NCBI GenBank assembly: GCA_035578905.1
Contig: JAQJVL010000740.1
Location: 324,501-388,500 of the forward strand
Length of the DNA stretch: 64,000 bases
Reading direction: 5' to 3'
From: Stictocephala bisonia
Lineage: Eukaryota; Arthropoda; Insecta; Hemiptera; Membracidae
A program made the translations under genes and the position numbers. The notes below the pieces were generated by a model. It ran no database searches. It saw only the letters and a list, made by a program, of their open reading frames with translations, and had not been told where the DNA came from. Of the stretch, positions 44,601 to 57,675 are shown in pieces (the stretch's first letter is position 1; the number at the start of each line of letters is the position of its first letter).

Positions 44601-46703
44601 GTCGTCAAAACAACCACACTTCTGACGTACACTACTAATGGTGGTCAACGCAACCACACTATTGACGTATACTACTAATGGTCGTCAACACAACCACACT
44701 TCTGACGTACAAACTAATGGTGGTCAACGCAACCACACTATTGACGTATACTACTAATGGTCGTCAACACAACCACACTTCTGACGTACAAACTACTGGT
44801 GGTCAACACAATCACACTTCTGGCGTACACTACTAATGGTCGTCAATACAACCACACTTCTGACGTACTCTACTAATTGTCGTCAATACAACCACACTTA
44901 TGACGTACACTACTAATTGTCGTCAGTACAACCACACTATTGACGGACACTACTAATGGTCGTCAACACAACCACACTTCTGACGTACACTACTAATTGT
45001 CGTCAATACAACCACACTATTGACGCACACTACTAATGGTCGTCAATACAACCACACTTCTGATGTACACTACTAATGGTCGTCAATACAACCACACTTG
45101 TGACGTACACTACTAATTGTCGTCAATACAACCACACTTATGACGTACACTAGTAATGACCGTCAATACAACCACACTATTGACGCACACTACTAATGGT
45201 CGTCAATACAACCACACTTCTGACGTACTCTACTAATTGTCGTCAATACAACCACACTTATGACGTACACTACTAATGGTGGTCAACACAACCTCACTTC
45301 TGACGGACACTACTAATGGTCGTCAACACAACCACACTTCTGACGTACACTACTAATTGTCGTCAATACAACCACACTATTGACGGACAATACTAATGGT
45401 TGTCATCACAACCACACTATTGACGGACACTACTAATGGTCGTCAAAACAACCACACTTCTGACGTACACTACTAATGGTGGTCAACGCAACCACACTAT
45501 TGACGTATACTACTAATGGTCGTCAACACAACCACACTTCTGACGTACAAACTAATGGTGGTCAACGCAACCACACTATTGACGTATACTACTAATGGTC
45601 GTCAACACAACCACACTTCTGACGTACAAACTACTGGTGGTCAACACAATCACACTATTGACGTACACTACTAATGGTCGTCAATACAACCACACTTCTG
45701 ACGTACTCTACTAATTGTCGTCAATACAACCACACTTATGACGTACACTACTAATTGTCGTCAGTACAACCACACTATTGACGGACACTACTAATGGTCG
45801 TCAACACAACCACACTTCTGACGTACACTACTAATTGTCGTCAATACAACCACACTATTGACGCACACTACTAATGGTCGTCAATACAACCACACTTCTG
45901 ATGTACACTACTAATGGTCGTCAATACAACCACACTTGTGACGTACACTACTAATTGTCGTCAATACAACCACACTTATGACGTACACTAGTAATGACCG
46001 TCAATACAACCACACTATTGACGCACACTACTAATGGTCGTCAATACAACCACACTTCTGACGTACTCTACTAATTGTCGTCAATACAACCACACTTATG
46101 ACGTACACTACTAATTGTCGTCAATACAACCACACTATTGACGGACACTACTAATGGTCGTCAACACAACCACACTTCTGACGTACACTACTAATTGTCG
46201 TCAATACAACCACACTATTGACGGACAATACTAATGGTTGTCATCACAACCACACTATTGACGGACACTACTAATGGTCGTCAAAACAACCACACTTCTG
46301 ACGTACACTACTAATGGTGGTCAACACAACCACACTTATGACGTACACTACTAATGGTGGTCAACACAACCACACTTCTGACGTACACAACTACTGGTGG
46401 TCAACACAACCACACTATTGACGTATACTACTAATGGTCGTCAACACAACCACACTTCTGACGTACAAACTACTGGTGGTCAACACAATCACACTTCTGG
46501 CGTACACAACTACCGGTGGTCAAAACAAACAAACTTCTGACGTACAAACTAATGGTGGTCAACTCAACCACACTTCTGACGTACACAACGACTGGTGGTC
46601 AATACAACCACACTTCTGACATACACAACTAGTGGTGGTCAACCCATTAACACTTCAGACGTACACAACGACTGGTGGTCAACCCATTAACACTTCAGAT
46701 GTA
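38637..46703 (+). repeat. 40-bp satellite, about 200 units (left arm)
   Basis: Monomer GTCGTCAATACAACCACACT followed by TCTGACGTACACTACTAATG. The centre (about 40.5-43.3 kb) is most regular. Units toward both ends are divergent and of irregular length (ACTACTGGTGGTCAACACAA type at 39.4-40.4 kb and ACCCATTAACACTTCAGACG type at 46.6 kb). Higher-order copies are seen: 838 bp between 44583, 45421 and 46259, and 960 bp between 41221 and 42181. Each monomer has CGTCA and TGACG as an inverted pair about 16 bp apart. Confidence 0.97.
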
Positions 46704-46906
46704 ATCATCTTACCCAATATCACCGTACTTGTTTGGATGGTAGGTGGGTCGAGTCCACCGTACATGTTTGGGTGGTTGTGTGGGTGGGACAATTTTATTT
46801 GCTTGTCGAACATACACATAAACTTTCTTCAAGTAGGTCATTTAAAAGATGTTTTAAATTTATTAAAATTTGTTGCTCTTACAATTCTATTACGTGATGT
46901 TTTGTT
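46704..46906 (+). repeat. 36-bp family, locus H, and adjoining unique arm end
   Basis: Two divergent units (CACCGTACTTGTTTGGATGG and CACCGTACATGTTTGGGTGG) directly follow the satellite. After them, unique sequence runs to the end of arm homology at 46906. Confidence 0.6.
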
Positions 46907-49136
46907 TAATCCATCCCAGTATACATTGGCTTTTTTCTTTCTGAAATAGATTACTTTTCTGAAGAATCATTTCAATTTCAATGTAATTGCCTAAACTCGG
47001 CTATAAATAGAAATTTACAGTTTTGTTTAGTTTGCTTGATTGTTTGTCCCTACAATATGCAACTAATTTTGTATGTCTATTGTGACGTGAAATGAAGGGT
47101 TTGAACCGTCTCCATCTTCAAATCAGCCTATGACTGATAATGGCTCTATTCAGTATACTCATAATACAAACTTGAGCTTCCGGAAAACTTAATAGGCCTT
47201 AATTAATTGTCCGACAGCATTTAGTTGTAAAATTAATTTCCGTTGTTAACATTTTTGAACCATTTCAGCATCTTAGCTATCAAGTACATTACCTTATTAT
47301 ATACACATACATATACACATACATATACATATACACATACATATACATATACATATACATATACACATACAACATATACATACATATACATATACATATA
47401 CATATACACATACATATACATATACACAAACATATATTTCTGTTAATAATTCTCTTGGACTGTAGTTGTCGATTATTAAAAGCGATGAAACTAGAAAAAA
47501 GTAATAAAGTGATAAAAATGTACATGATGTTTAGTGCCAGACTAAATGGTTATAAAACGATATTTATAATAACAGCAGTACAGTTAATTAGAATATCCAT
47601 TAGCCTTAACTAATGAAAGCAATTAATAAGACTCAAGACTTCATTTCATGGAGCTTAGCTCCAGACTCATTAGCAGGGAGTTAACTGTATTGCACTCTTC
47701 CTTCTAATCACGTAAAGGACCTCCATTACATGTTATAAAAGTAACTCAACTTTTAAACACAATTGTTGGTAAGATTATTTTCAATGTGTATTTTATTCAC
47801 GTAAACACTTACAGTATTTTTTATTATTGTTAATTTACTGGAGATTTCTAACGCAACCTATTGGAATTATTGTTTCTTGTTGAAGGAGGAAGCGTTGTAT
47901 ACATATCCAAGAAATGAACCACACAACAAAATCATGTAACTATCAAACAATAATTAATTCTTTCAATTTAATTCGTTTTTAATTTTCTGGATTTAAAACT
48001 TTGATTTAATCTCCCTGTTTATAGGAATTTTTATTTTTAAGAATTGAAAATCTTAACAGGTAGGCTTATTTCAGATCTAAAAGCCAGAGAAATATAAGTT
48101 TGAAATATTCATAAATAAAATTGGTTTTGTATTTAAAACATTTATATGTTATAGGTCACGATATATATTTTTGTAATGCGGTTCTGACAGTATTACATGA
48201 AATAAATAAACAGTTTAAAATAAATTTGTGGTATTTACTAAAATTCTGCAAAGAAAGTTAATTTTCATTAAGGCCGATCTTCTACTGCCCATTCCTCATA
48301 GACTACCGATCTGTGTGACAAATTAAAATATAATCTTGCTCTCTACTACTTAAATTTTGTCATCAGATTCGGATACAAGATTAAATACTGTACAAATTTA
48401 TCTCATACATAATATACGAATATATCCTTCTCCGTGGAACCACACACTTTGGACAGCGAATGTTTGGCACAAAATTAAACATACTAATGTAAGAATTTAT
48501 ATGCGAATTGTAGAATATATGATTCCATTTGACAAGACTTACGTCTAATTTGTAAAAGTTGTTCGCTATTTGTTATGTTTGGTAAACTAGTCCCCAACTA
48601 CTTCTCCTCTAGTAGTTCTCGTCAAACAAACGGGACCCACAGGATATTGAACGATCCCGTGTTTGCTTACCAGTTGTAGATATTTGTTCAGCGATTGATT
48701 CTGTCCAAACATCTGGACGTTCCCAGGGTATTTTTCTGTAGCCTGAATTATTTATTTACTCTTTACTGAAAAACAGCTTTCAAAGCTTCGTAAGCTGGAA
48801 AAGTGCATTTTAAATTGGCGTGTTTATTTTACTGCGACATGCTTCTTTTACAGCGACGTGCTTCTTTTCTTCTCATTCCAATAGTGTATTATAAGCACCA
48901 AAAGGCAGTCTTCTTGTAACACAATGATTTTACTTTAGCCTTCATGTTTCATTAATGAATATTTTTTCTCAACCAATACTATGCTAAAATATATGACCTG
49001 CTGTTGAAAACTTCAAAATCAATCCACATAAAACAATCTTTTAATTCAAAGAAAATGTAACATCAATTAATTAACTTTATTAGAACATTTCGAGTACCAT
49101 ACTAAAACAAGACTGCAAAATTTATAACAACGTTAT
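46907..49136. other. Unique sequence between the arms
   Basis: No match to the right arm and no recognisable gene. Small frames (such as 48357-48548) have no family resemblance. It ends at the assembly gap. Confidence 0.55.
47297..47437. repeat. ATACAC/ATATAC microsatellite
   Basis: Alternating TATACACATACATATACA-type sequence for about 140 bp. The open frames across it are artefacts. Confidence 0.95.
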
Positions 49137-49636
49137 NNNNNNNNNNNNNNNNNNNNNNNNNNNNNNNNNNNNNNNNNNNNNNNNNNNNNNNNNNNNNNNN
49201 NNNNNNNNNNNNNNNNNNNNNNNNNNNNNNNNNNNNNNNNNNNNNNNNNNNNNNNNNNNNNNNNNNNNNNNNNNNNNNNNNNNNNNNNNNNNNNNNNNNN
49301 NNNNNNNNNNNNNNNNNNNNNNNNNNNNNNNNNNNNNNNNNNNNNNNNNNNNNNNNNNNNNNNNNNNNNNNNNNNNNNNNNNNNNNNNNNNNNNNNNNNN
49401 NNNNNNNNNNNNNNNNNNNNNNNNNNNNNNNNNNNNNNNNNNNNNNNNNNNNNNNNNNNNNNNNNNNNNNNNNNNNNNNNNNNNNNNNNNNNNNNNNNNN
49501 NNNNNNNNNNNNNNNNNNNNNNNNNNNNNNNNNNNNNNNNNNNNNNNNNNNNNNNNNNNNNNNNNNNNNNNNNNNNNNNNNNNNNNNNNNNNNNNNNNNN
49601 NNNNNNNNNNNNNNNNNNNNNNNNNNNNNNNNNNNN
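49137..49636. other. Assembly gap of exactly 500 N
   Basis: A run of 500 N. The round number points to a scaffolding placeholder, not a measured distance. Confidence 0.99.
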
Positions 49637-49837
49637 AACAAAACATCACGTAATAGAATTGTAAGAGCAACAAATTTTAATAAAAGTAAAACATCTTTAA
49701 AATGACCTACTTTAAGAAAGTTTATGTGTATGTTCAACAAGAAAATTAAGTTGTCCCACCCACATAACCACCCAAACATGTACGGTATACTCAACCCACC
49801 TACCATCCAAACAAGTACGGTGATATTGGGTAAGATT
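49637..49837 (-). repeat. 36-bp family, locus H mirror, and arm end (right arm)
   Basis: Mirror of 46704-46906, including the two divergent 36-bp-type units. Confidence 0.6.
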
Positions 49838-52531
49838 ATTACATCTGAAGTGTTAATGGGTTGACCACCAGTAGTTGTGTATATCAGAAGTGTCAATGGG
49901 TTGACCACCAGTAGTTGTGTACGTCAGAATTGTGAATGGGTTGACCACCAGTAGTTGAGTTCGTCAGAAGTGTCAATGGGTTGACCACCAGAAGTTGTGT
50001 ACGTCTGAACTATTAATGGGTTGACCACCACTATTTGTGTATGTTAGAAGTGTGGTTGTATTGACCACCAGTAGTTGTGTACGTCAGAAGTGTAAATGGG
50101 ATTACCACCAGTAGTTGAGTTCGTCAGAAGTGTCAATAGGTTGACCACCAGAAGTTGTGTATGTAAGAAGTGTGAATGGGTTCACCACCACTAGTTGTGT
50201 ATGTCAGAAGTGTGGTTGTGTTGACGACCATTAGTATTGTCCGTCATAAGTGTGGTTGTGTTTACCACCAATAGTTTGTACGTCAGAAGTGTGATTATGT
50301 TGACCACCAGTAATTGTGTATGTCAGAAGTATGGTTGTGTTGACCACCAATAGTTGTGTACGTCAGAAGTGTGGTTGTGTTTACCACCAGTAGTTGTGTA
50401 CGTCAGAAGTGTGGTTGTATTGACCACCAGTAATTTTGTACCTCAGAAGTGTGATTGTGTTGACCACAAATAGTTGTGTACGTCAGAAGTGTGGTTGTAT
50501 TGATCATCAGTAGTTGTGTACGTCAGAAGTGTGATGTGTTGACCACCAGTAGTTGTGTACCTCAGAAGTGTGATTGTGTTGACCACCAATAGTTGTGTAT
50601 GTCAGAAGTGTGGTTGTGTTGACCATCAGTAGTTATGTACGTCAGAAGTGTTAATGGGTTGACCACCAGTAGTTGTGTATATCAGAAGTGTCAATGGGTT
50701 GACCGCCAGTAGTTGTGTACGTCAGAATTGTGAATGGGTTGACCACCAGTAGTTGAGTTCGTCAGAAGTGTCAATGGGTTGACCACCAGAAGTTGTGTAC
50801 GTCTGAACTGTTAATGGGTTGACCACCACTATTTGTGTATGTTAGAAGTGTGGTTGTATTGACCACCAGTAGTTGTGTACGTCAGAAGTGTAAATGGGAT
50901 GACCACCAGTAGTTGAGTTCATCAGAAGTGTCAATGGGTTGACCACCAGAAGTTATGTATGTCAGAAGTGTGAATGGATTGACCACCACTTGTTGTGTAT
51001 GTCAGAAGTGTGGTTGTGTTGACGACCATTAGTATTGTCCGTCATAAGTGTGATTGTGTTTACCACCATTAGTTTGTACGTCAGAAGTGTGATTATGTTG
51101 ACCACCAGTAATTGTGTATGTCAGAAGTGTGGTTGTTTTGACCACCAATAGTTGTGTACGTCAGAAGTGTGGTTGTGTTGACCACCAGTAGTTGTGTACG
51201 TCAGAAGTGTGGTTGTGTTGACCACCAGTAGTTGTGTACGTCAGAAGTGTGGTTGTATTGACGACCATTAGTAGTGTCCATCATAAGTGTGGTTGTATTG
51301 ACGACAATTAGTAGTGTACGTCATAGGTGTGGTTGTATTGACGACCATTAGTAGTGTCCATCATAAGTGTGGTTGTATTGACGACAATTAGTAGTGTACG
51401 TCAGAAGTGTGGTTGTGTTGACGACCATTAGTAGTGTACATCAGAAGTGTGGTTGTGTTGACGACCATTAGTAGTATCCGTCAGAAGTGTGGTTGTATTG
51501 ACGACCATTAGTAGTATCCGTCAATAGTGTGGTTGTGTTGACGACCATTAGTAGTGTACATCAGAAGTGTGGTTGTGTTGACGACCATTAGTAGTATCCG
51601 TCAATAGTGTGGTTGTATTGACGACCATTAGTAGTGTACATCAGAAGTGTGGTTGTATTGACGACCATTAGTAGTATCCGTCAGAAGTGTGGTTGTGTTG
51701 ACGACCATTAGTAGTGTACATCAGAAGTGTGGTTGTATTGACGGCCATTAGTAGTGTACATCAGAAGTGTGGTTGTGTTGACGACTATTAGTAGTTTGTA
51801 CATCAGAAGTGTGGTTGTGTTGACGACCATTAGTAGTATCCGTCAGAAGTGTGGTTGTGTTGACGACCATTAGTAGTGTACATCAGAAGTGTGGTTGTAT
51901 TGACGACCATTAGTAGTGTACATCAGAAGTGTGGTTGTGTTGACGACTATTAGTAGTGTACGTTATAAGTGTGGTTGTGTTGACCACGAGTAGTTGTGTA
52001 CGTCAGAAGTTTGATTGTGTTGATGACCATTAGTAGTATCCGTCAGAAGTGTGGTTGTGTTGACGACCATTAGTAGTGTACATCAGAAGTGTGGTTGTAT
52101 TGACGACCATTAGTAGTGTACATCAGAAGTGTGGTTGTGTTGACGACTATTAGTAGTTTGTACATCAGAAGTGTGGTTGTATTGACGACCATTAGTAGTG
52201 TACATCAGAAGTGTGGTTGTGTTGACGACCATTAGTAGTATCCGTCAGAAGTGTGGTTGTGTTGACGACCATTAGTAGTATCCGTCAGAAGTGTGGTTGT
52301 GTTGACGACCATTAGTAGTATCCGTCAGAAGTGTGGTTGTATTGACGACCATTAGTAGTGTACATCAGAAGTGTGGTTGTGTTGACGACCATTAGTAGTG
52401 TACATCAGAAGTGTGGTTGTGTTGACGACCATTAGTAGTATCCGTCAGAAGTGTGGTTGTGTTGACGACCATTAGTAGTGTACATCAGAAGTGTGGTTGT
52501 GTTGACCACGAGTAGTTGTGTACGTCAGTAG
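49838..52531 (-). repeat. 40-bp satellite, about 67 units (right arm)
   Basis: Same monomer as the left arm, in reverse complement. A higher-order copy of about 798 bp is visible (49853 and 50651). The divergent edge type occupies the first half and the regular type the second. The array is one third as long as its left counterpart. Confidence 0.96.
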
Positions 52532-53494
52532 AGGGTAGGAGATAGCAACTAACTTTTACGCTGAATAAGAGGAAATAATGCAGTTTAATAACTCAAATCA
52601 CCTTATAAATAATGATCAAAGACCACAAGTCAACTAGCTAACATAGCTTTGTTGTGCTGCATCGTATTAAATAACAAAACTTTAACATAACTCTACAAAT
52701 GTAATAGAATGATAACAAACATTTGGAAACTGACCTAATTGTTTTATATCTAACTTCAAAATACCGGATACTCATCCTCGTATACAATCTGCATACCGTA
52801 TTGTACCACAAATTGACTTGCTAATGCCAGTGAAACTTGCTCCATTTATATTATAATGCGCATGGTTTTTGCGTCGGTTTATGTAAAGTAAGTTCCTGGT
52901 CGGAACCTGGGCGCCAGCTACACAGCTAACTCCATTAATAAATTAATTAATCTAGTTTGAACTTTGCCATAAACTCTCAACTTAAAGCCCAATATAACAA
53001 TACGTTTTCATGAAATTATATGTCAATTAACTAGAAATCATTTAGTTGATAAATGAAACTATTACCATTATCTTCGATATTAACAGTTATATTTTAATGA
53101 GATGGAAAGATTTTTACAATATGATGGTCATTTAATAATTAGAATAATTTTATTCCTGAGAGTTTTTATAGTTTTGCCATAGTTTGTGTTCGTAGGTTGG
53201 AGTTTTGGCTTTCAAGAAATTACCCATCCTTCACGCAGGTTTTTTTCAGATGTGTTAGGGCTCTAATTGAAGCAGTGATTTTCGTTTAGGACGACTTGTG
53301 CTTTACACCTCAAGGTGTATTTTTCAACCTCCTAGGTACTGTGATTGTGCAATTCCTAAGGGAGTACTTTTATGTCGTTCAAGTAGAATATATTACACGT
53401 AAATTTCAAAAGGATTCATTACCAGACATGCTCTTAACACAGATCCACTCACTGTGTTGTGATAACAATAGAAAATATAGTTCTTATACAGATA
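52532..53494. other. Unassigned spacer (right arm)
   Basis: Mirror of 37.67-38.64 kb; nothing recognised. Confidence 0.5.
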
Positions 53495-53858
53495 TACAAG
53501 GAGTCCCAAAAGTAAAGTGATAAACTTCGGGAAATGGTAATTTAGGTCAAAATAAAGAGAAAACCAAGTATACACTTTTTTCAAAAACGCTTTGTTTACC
53601 TGATATCAGTAATTTTGTTCTTCACAAAAGAATGTTTATCTCCGAGTTGGCTTAACCGATTTTTATGATACTATTTATGCATTTTAAGAAAAAAGAGACC
53701 AATTCTTGAAAAATATCAACTTTATCATATTTAAAATTTCAAAATGGCTGCCATTTGAAAATTTCTAATTGGGTTGATTTTTTATATTCTCTTTATTTTG
53801 ACCTGTATAACTACTGTATTTTCCGAAGTTTTGCACTTTATTTTTTTGACATCCTTTA
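53495..53858. mobile_element. MITE-like element (right arm)
   Basis: Mirror of 37307-37670 with the same long TIRs and central palindrome, slightly diverged. Present in both arms, so it predates their separation. Confidence 0.75.
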
Positions 53859-55685
53859 TTTTGTTGTTAGATATTCTGTAAATAATAATGCTCTACTCAT
53901 TTTACTGCAAACCCCATTCTTTTATTACTTGTTTAATTATAATTACGTGTCAAATATTGTACAAATTCTTTCGTTAGATACGTACAAAATTAAAGACAAT
54001 ATCAAATATTTGATTAAATGTACTGCGTTTAGTCTCGTACTGTGAAGTTTGTCAATGGAGTGAACACCTCACAAGAGCGTGACGGTATCAGCCTATTGAT
54101 CAAGTATTGTACTGCCTCTAGTTCAATTTTCTAACACCAGCCCAGAATGCTGCACTAGTCATAAGACGGAATACCAATAAGCAAAATCAAGGTATCTTAC
54201 ATACTCTGTTTCGCACAGTATTACGTGTGCAATATTACACGTGTGCATGTTTTATTATTAGTAGATTTGAAAAGAAAATCTATTTATTTTTATTGCACTG
54301 TGTCTTTTTACAGAAAGAACATTTAAATATTTACATCGTATCAGGCTATAAGAGATACCATTTTCAAGATATACAAACTAAACTTATATTGTACACCCCT
54401 ATTCATCCCACACGTGAGTAGATTACGACTTTCAGGTATATAATTGTAAAAAAATGTAAAACTGTGGGAGTCAAACAGTAAGCTTATTTTGGAAACGCTT
54501 AATAAGCTTATTTTTTATATATGTCAAAAATTAATAATGAATTACATAGTACATTGACATATTAATGTTGAAATTAGTAAATTATACATTAATATACATA
54601 AATAAATCTACAGAAGCCTCAAACTAAAAAGGGGAATAATTGGATCCGTTCATCATCCATCTAATTCCTTAACCCTGGTTAACAAACCAAAAAAGAAAAC
54701 AACCCAATTAGAAATCAGTATTAAACAACTTTTCCCTAAAATGGAAAACTATTTAATAAGCCCTTTTTATAATCTAAATGTTTAGACAGAGACAAAAGTA
54801 ATAGGTACAACTACCTCGCAAACATCCTCGTGATGAACAGTGACGAGGCACCCTCCTGCCCCCCCCCCCCACCACTTTCACTAACATTATGTAACTCAAA
54901 CAAAGAACTTTGCTGGTGATGGCCGGAAAGCCGCAGTCAGGTTTCGTAGTGTGTTTACATGTCGAAGGAGGGAGTGGTTACATTATGTCTAACTGAGACT
55001 TCGAACTAAACTACTAAAATTTAACTAAAAACGGTACAAATATTTTTAATAAGTAAAACCACTACAAAAGTAAGAATTGGATTTTTTAGCGTTTCAGATT
55101 AATAATTTTCTTATTATTCTACTTATTATATATTTTTATGTACATTGCCAGAACACAGTTTACAAACTCAATAATAGATCCAAAAGTAAATAGCTGTAGA
55201 CCGTCAATCAGTATTATTCAACATGCATCAAATGAGGTTTAGCATTTGCAATGTAAATAGGACTCAAAACATGGGAATGAATCTTCATTAAAAACAAAAC
55301 AAAGCTTTTAAAAATTATGTACTTTAATCTTTATTGTGTTTTAAATTGTTCTCACCATATTACATAGTTGTAATATGTATTGGAGACACAACTACATATA
55401 ATTAACTAGTTTATAGTCTATTGTATTTTGTAAGTGAAACTATATTTTATGGGGTCACAAGTGGCTGGGTTGGAGGGTCAGTAATACTGTCCGTGCACTG
55501 GTGAGTGAGTGGGAGGATTAAGGCTATTTTACGTTAGTGGGTGGGTAACGGGCCTGTGGGTGAACTTAATTCAAAAAGTGAAATACTAATAGTCGGCTCA
55601 TTTTAGGATTTAAACCTTAGACTCTGCAGTACAAAGCTATAAAATAACTTAATATATCAAAACATGTAATGTGGTATTACACTTG
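53859..55685. other. Unassigned sequence (right arm)
   Basis: Mirror of 35.47-37.31 kb, with degraded 36-bp-type units at about 55465-55560. A run of C (about 54859-54870) mirrors the left G tract. No gene is seen. Confidence 0.45.
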
Positions 55686-55689
55686 CTAA

Positions 55690-56640
55690 TACCACCACAG
55701 TCATTGGGGAGGGAGGGTGAGTACGGTAAATACCACTGTACATATATGGGTGGATGGCCAAATACCACTGCACGTGTAGGCGTGGCCGGGTGGGCCAATA
55801 TAGTGGTATTGGCATGCAGTGGCATGTGTATTGCAATATCACTGAAAGTGTAGGGGTGGACCAATACCACTGCATGGCTAGGGGTGGCCGGGTGGGCCAA
55901 TACCACTGCAAGTGTATTGCAATATCACTGAAAGTGTAAGGGTGGACCAATACCACTGCATATCTAGGGATGGCCGGGTGGGCCAATACCACTGCATGTG
56001 TATTACAATATCACTGAAAGTGTAGGGGTGGGCCAATACCACTGCATGTCTAGGGGTGGCCGCGTGGGCCAATACCACTGCATGTCTAGGGGTGGCCGGG
56101 TGGGCCGATACCACTGCATGTGTATTGCAATATCACTGAAAGTGTAGGGGCTGGCCAATACCACTACATGTCTAGAGATGGCCGGGTGGGCCAATACCAC
56201 TTCAAGTGTATTACAATATCACTGAAAGTGTAGGGGTGGGCCAATACCACTGCATGTCTAGGGGTGGTCGCGTGGGCCAATACCACTGCATGTGTATTAC
56301 AATATCACTGAAAGTGTAGGGGTGAACCAATACCACTGCATATCTAGGAGTGGCCGGGTGGGCCAATACCACTGCATGTCTAGGGGTGGCCGGGTGGGCC
56401 AATACCACTGCATGTCTAGGGGTGGCCGGGTGGGCTAATACCACTGCATGTCTAGGGGTGTCCGGTAGGGCCAATACCACTGCATGTGTATTGCAATATC
56501 ACTGAAAGTGTTAGGGTGGACCAATACCACTGCAAGTGTAGGGGTAGGTAGGTGGGCCAATACCACTGCAAGTGTAGGGTTAGGCGAGTGGGTCAATACC
56601 ACTGCAAGTGCAGGGATAGGCGCGTGAGCCAATAGTGTAT
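55690..56640 (+). repeat. 36-bp family, locus F (right arm, uninterrupted, about 26 units)
   Basis: Units of ATACCACTGCATGTCTAGGG followed by GTGGCCGGGTGGGCCA, interspersed with a variant TATTGCAATATCACTGAAAG. No LINE is inserted here, unlike the left arm. Confidence 0.93.
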
Positions 56641-57480
56641 TCTGAAAATCACTGATCTACCAGACTGGTAAACTCGTTTTCTGTAATTCATTTCGTACTT
56701 TCAATAAGCATAGGCCTACAATCCAAACCATAACTACATATAAGTATTTTTGTTTTATATGGAACTATATATATATTACAGGTTTCATTAAGAACCTATA
56801 AGAATAAATTATTCATCAAACTAAACAAACAATTTTGTGTTTCTGATTGTGATCATTTCATGCTTTCATTTTACTTTTTACCATGGTTCTCTGTCCTTAG
56901 TGTGTGTAGCTGTGTGTGTTTGTAAGGGGAGGGGTCTGAGAACACTCATATGAAATTTCACCGTGACTCTGGGGACGTTTTGGAGTCTGATGACATTGGC
57001 CATGTCCCCAGACTAAGTCTTCAGAGTCAATGGCATTTTTCTAACCAAATCAGTTCACAATTCTTCCACTAGTAGGGTCTCCAGCGAATTTTCATTTTTA
57101 GTCTCTTATGAATGACTAAGAGACATTCATGTTCCCCACTCAAACATGTGCTCTGAGGACTTTTACAAGTCAGACTGACTCTAAGGACGTGGTCAAGAAG
57201 TGTGTATCGCAGTGTGTATGAGATGGAACCCTTCAATAATAGACAATCCCTACCATGACAATAGTTGGGAATTCATTTGGGTTAAATTTTTTAGTACTTT
57301 TTTCCTTAGTCTTGATGATATAATTGTTGTGATTTCCTTTACTCTTCCTTGTATCTTATTGTAGATGAAAGCCCACAACCATTTAAACGACTGATAATCA
57401 TCGATGTGATAACCTAATGACGAGCTTTCCGCATTCCAATCAAGGCCGCGGCCTTCCCCCCTCCCCGACCTCAATCCCTA
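56641..57480. other. Unassigned sequence (right arm)
   Basis: Mirror of 31.83-32.64 kb with the weaker version of the hairpin near 56980. No gene is seen. Confidence 0.45.
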
Positions 57481-57526
57481 GCTGCTTTTTCATAGAAATA
57501 TGAAGTATCATGTATACACAAACACG

Positions 57527-57620
57527 CGCGCGCGCGCTTGAACGCCCACATGGACTACACATTCTAGTACAGTGGTATTGACCCATCCGTCCACCCATAC
57601 ACGTAAAATGGTCTATTAAG
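57527..57620 (-). repeat. CG tract and 36-bp family, locus E (right arm)
   Basis: CGCGCGCGCGCG at 57525-57536, followed by CCATCCGTCCACCCATACAC, the reverse complement of the core. Confidence 0.65.
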
Positions 57621-57675
57621 TTTGTGTTTGTATGGAACACACGACAAAGGTATTTATAAACCACCAGTTAGTTAT

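Larger units (their letters stand above)
24409..46906 (+). repeat. Left arm of large inverted duplication
   Basis: This block matches 49637-64000 in reverse complement, in collinear order: 24409 pairs with the window end and 46906 with 49637. Differences are a 2.3-kb LINE insertion at 32923-35223, a longer 40-bp satellite, more 36-bp repeats at 26.5 kb, a 64-bp LTR duplication, and scattered substitutions (roughly a few percent by eye). The arm may extend further, since the right arm is cut by the window end. Confidence 0.95.

Noticed and set aside
38637..46703. Possible CRISPR array
   Set aside because: Units are contiguous 40-bp repeats without unique spacers, in a eukaryotic context without cas genes.
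47233..47525. Open frames of alternating Tyr/Met/Val/Ile
   Set aside because: Translation of an ATACAC microsatellite.
49102..49908. A 268-codon frame across the N gap
   Set aside because: It reads through 500 unknown bases and is meaningless.
55649..56632. Overlapping frames with HPATPRHAVVLA or TCSGIGPPGHP repeats
   Set aside because: Products of the locus F 36-bp array.
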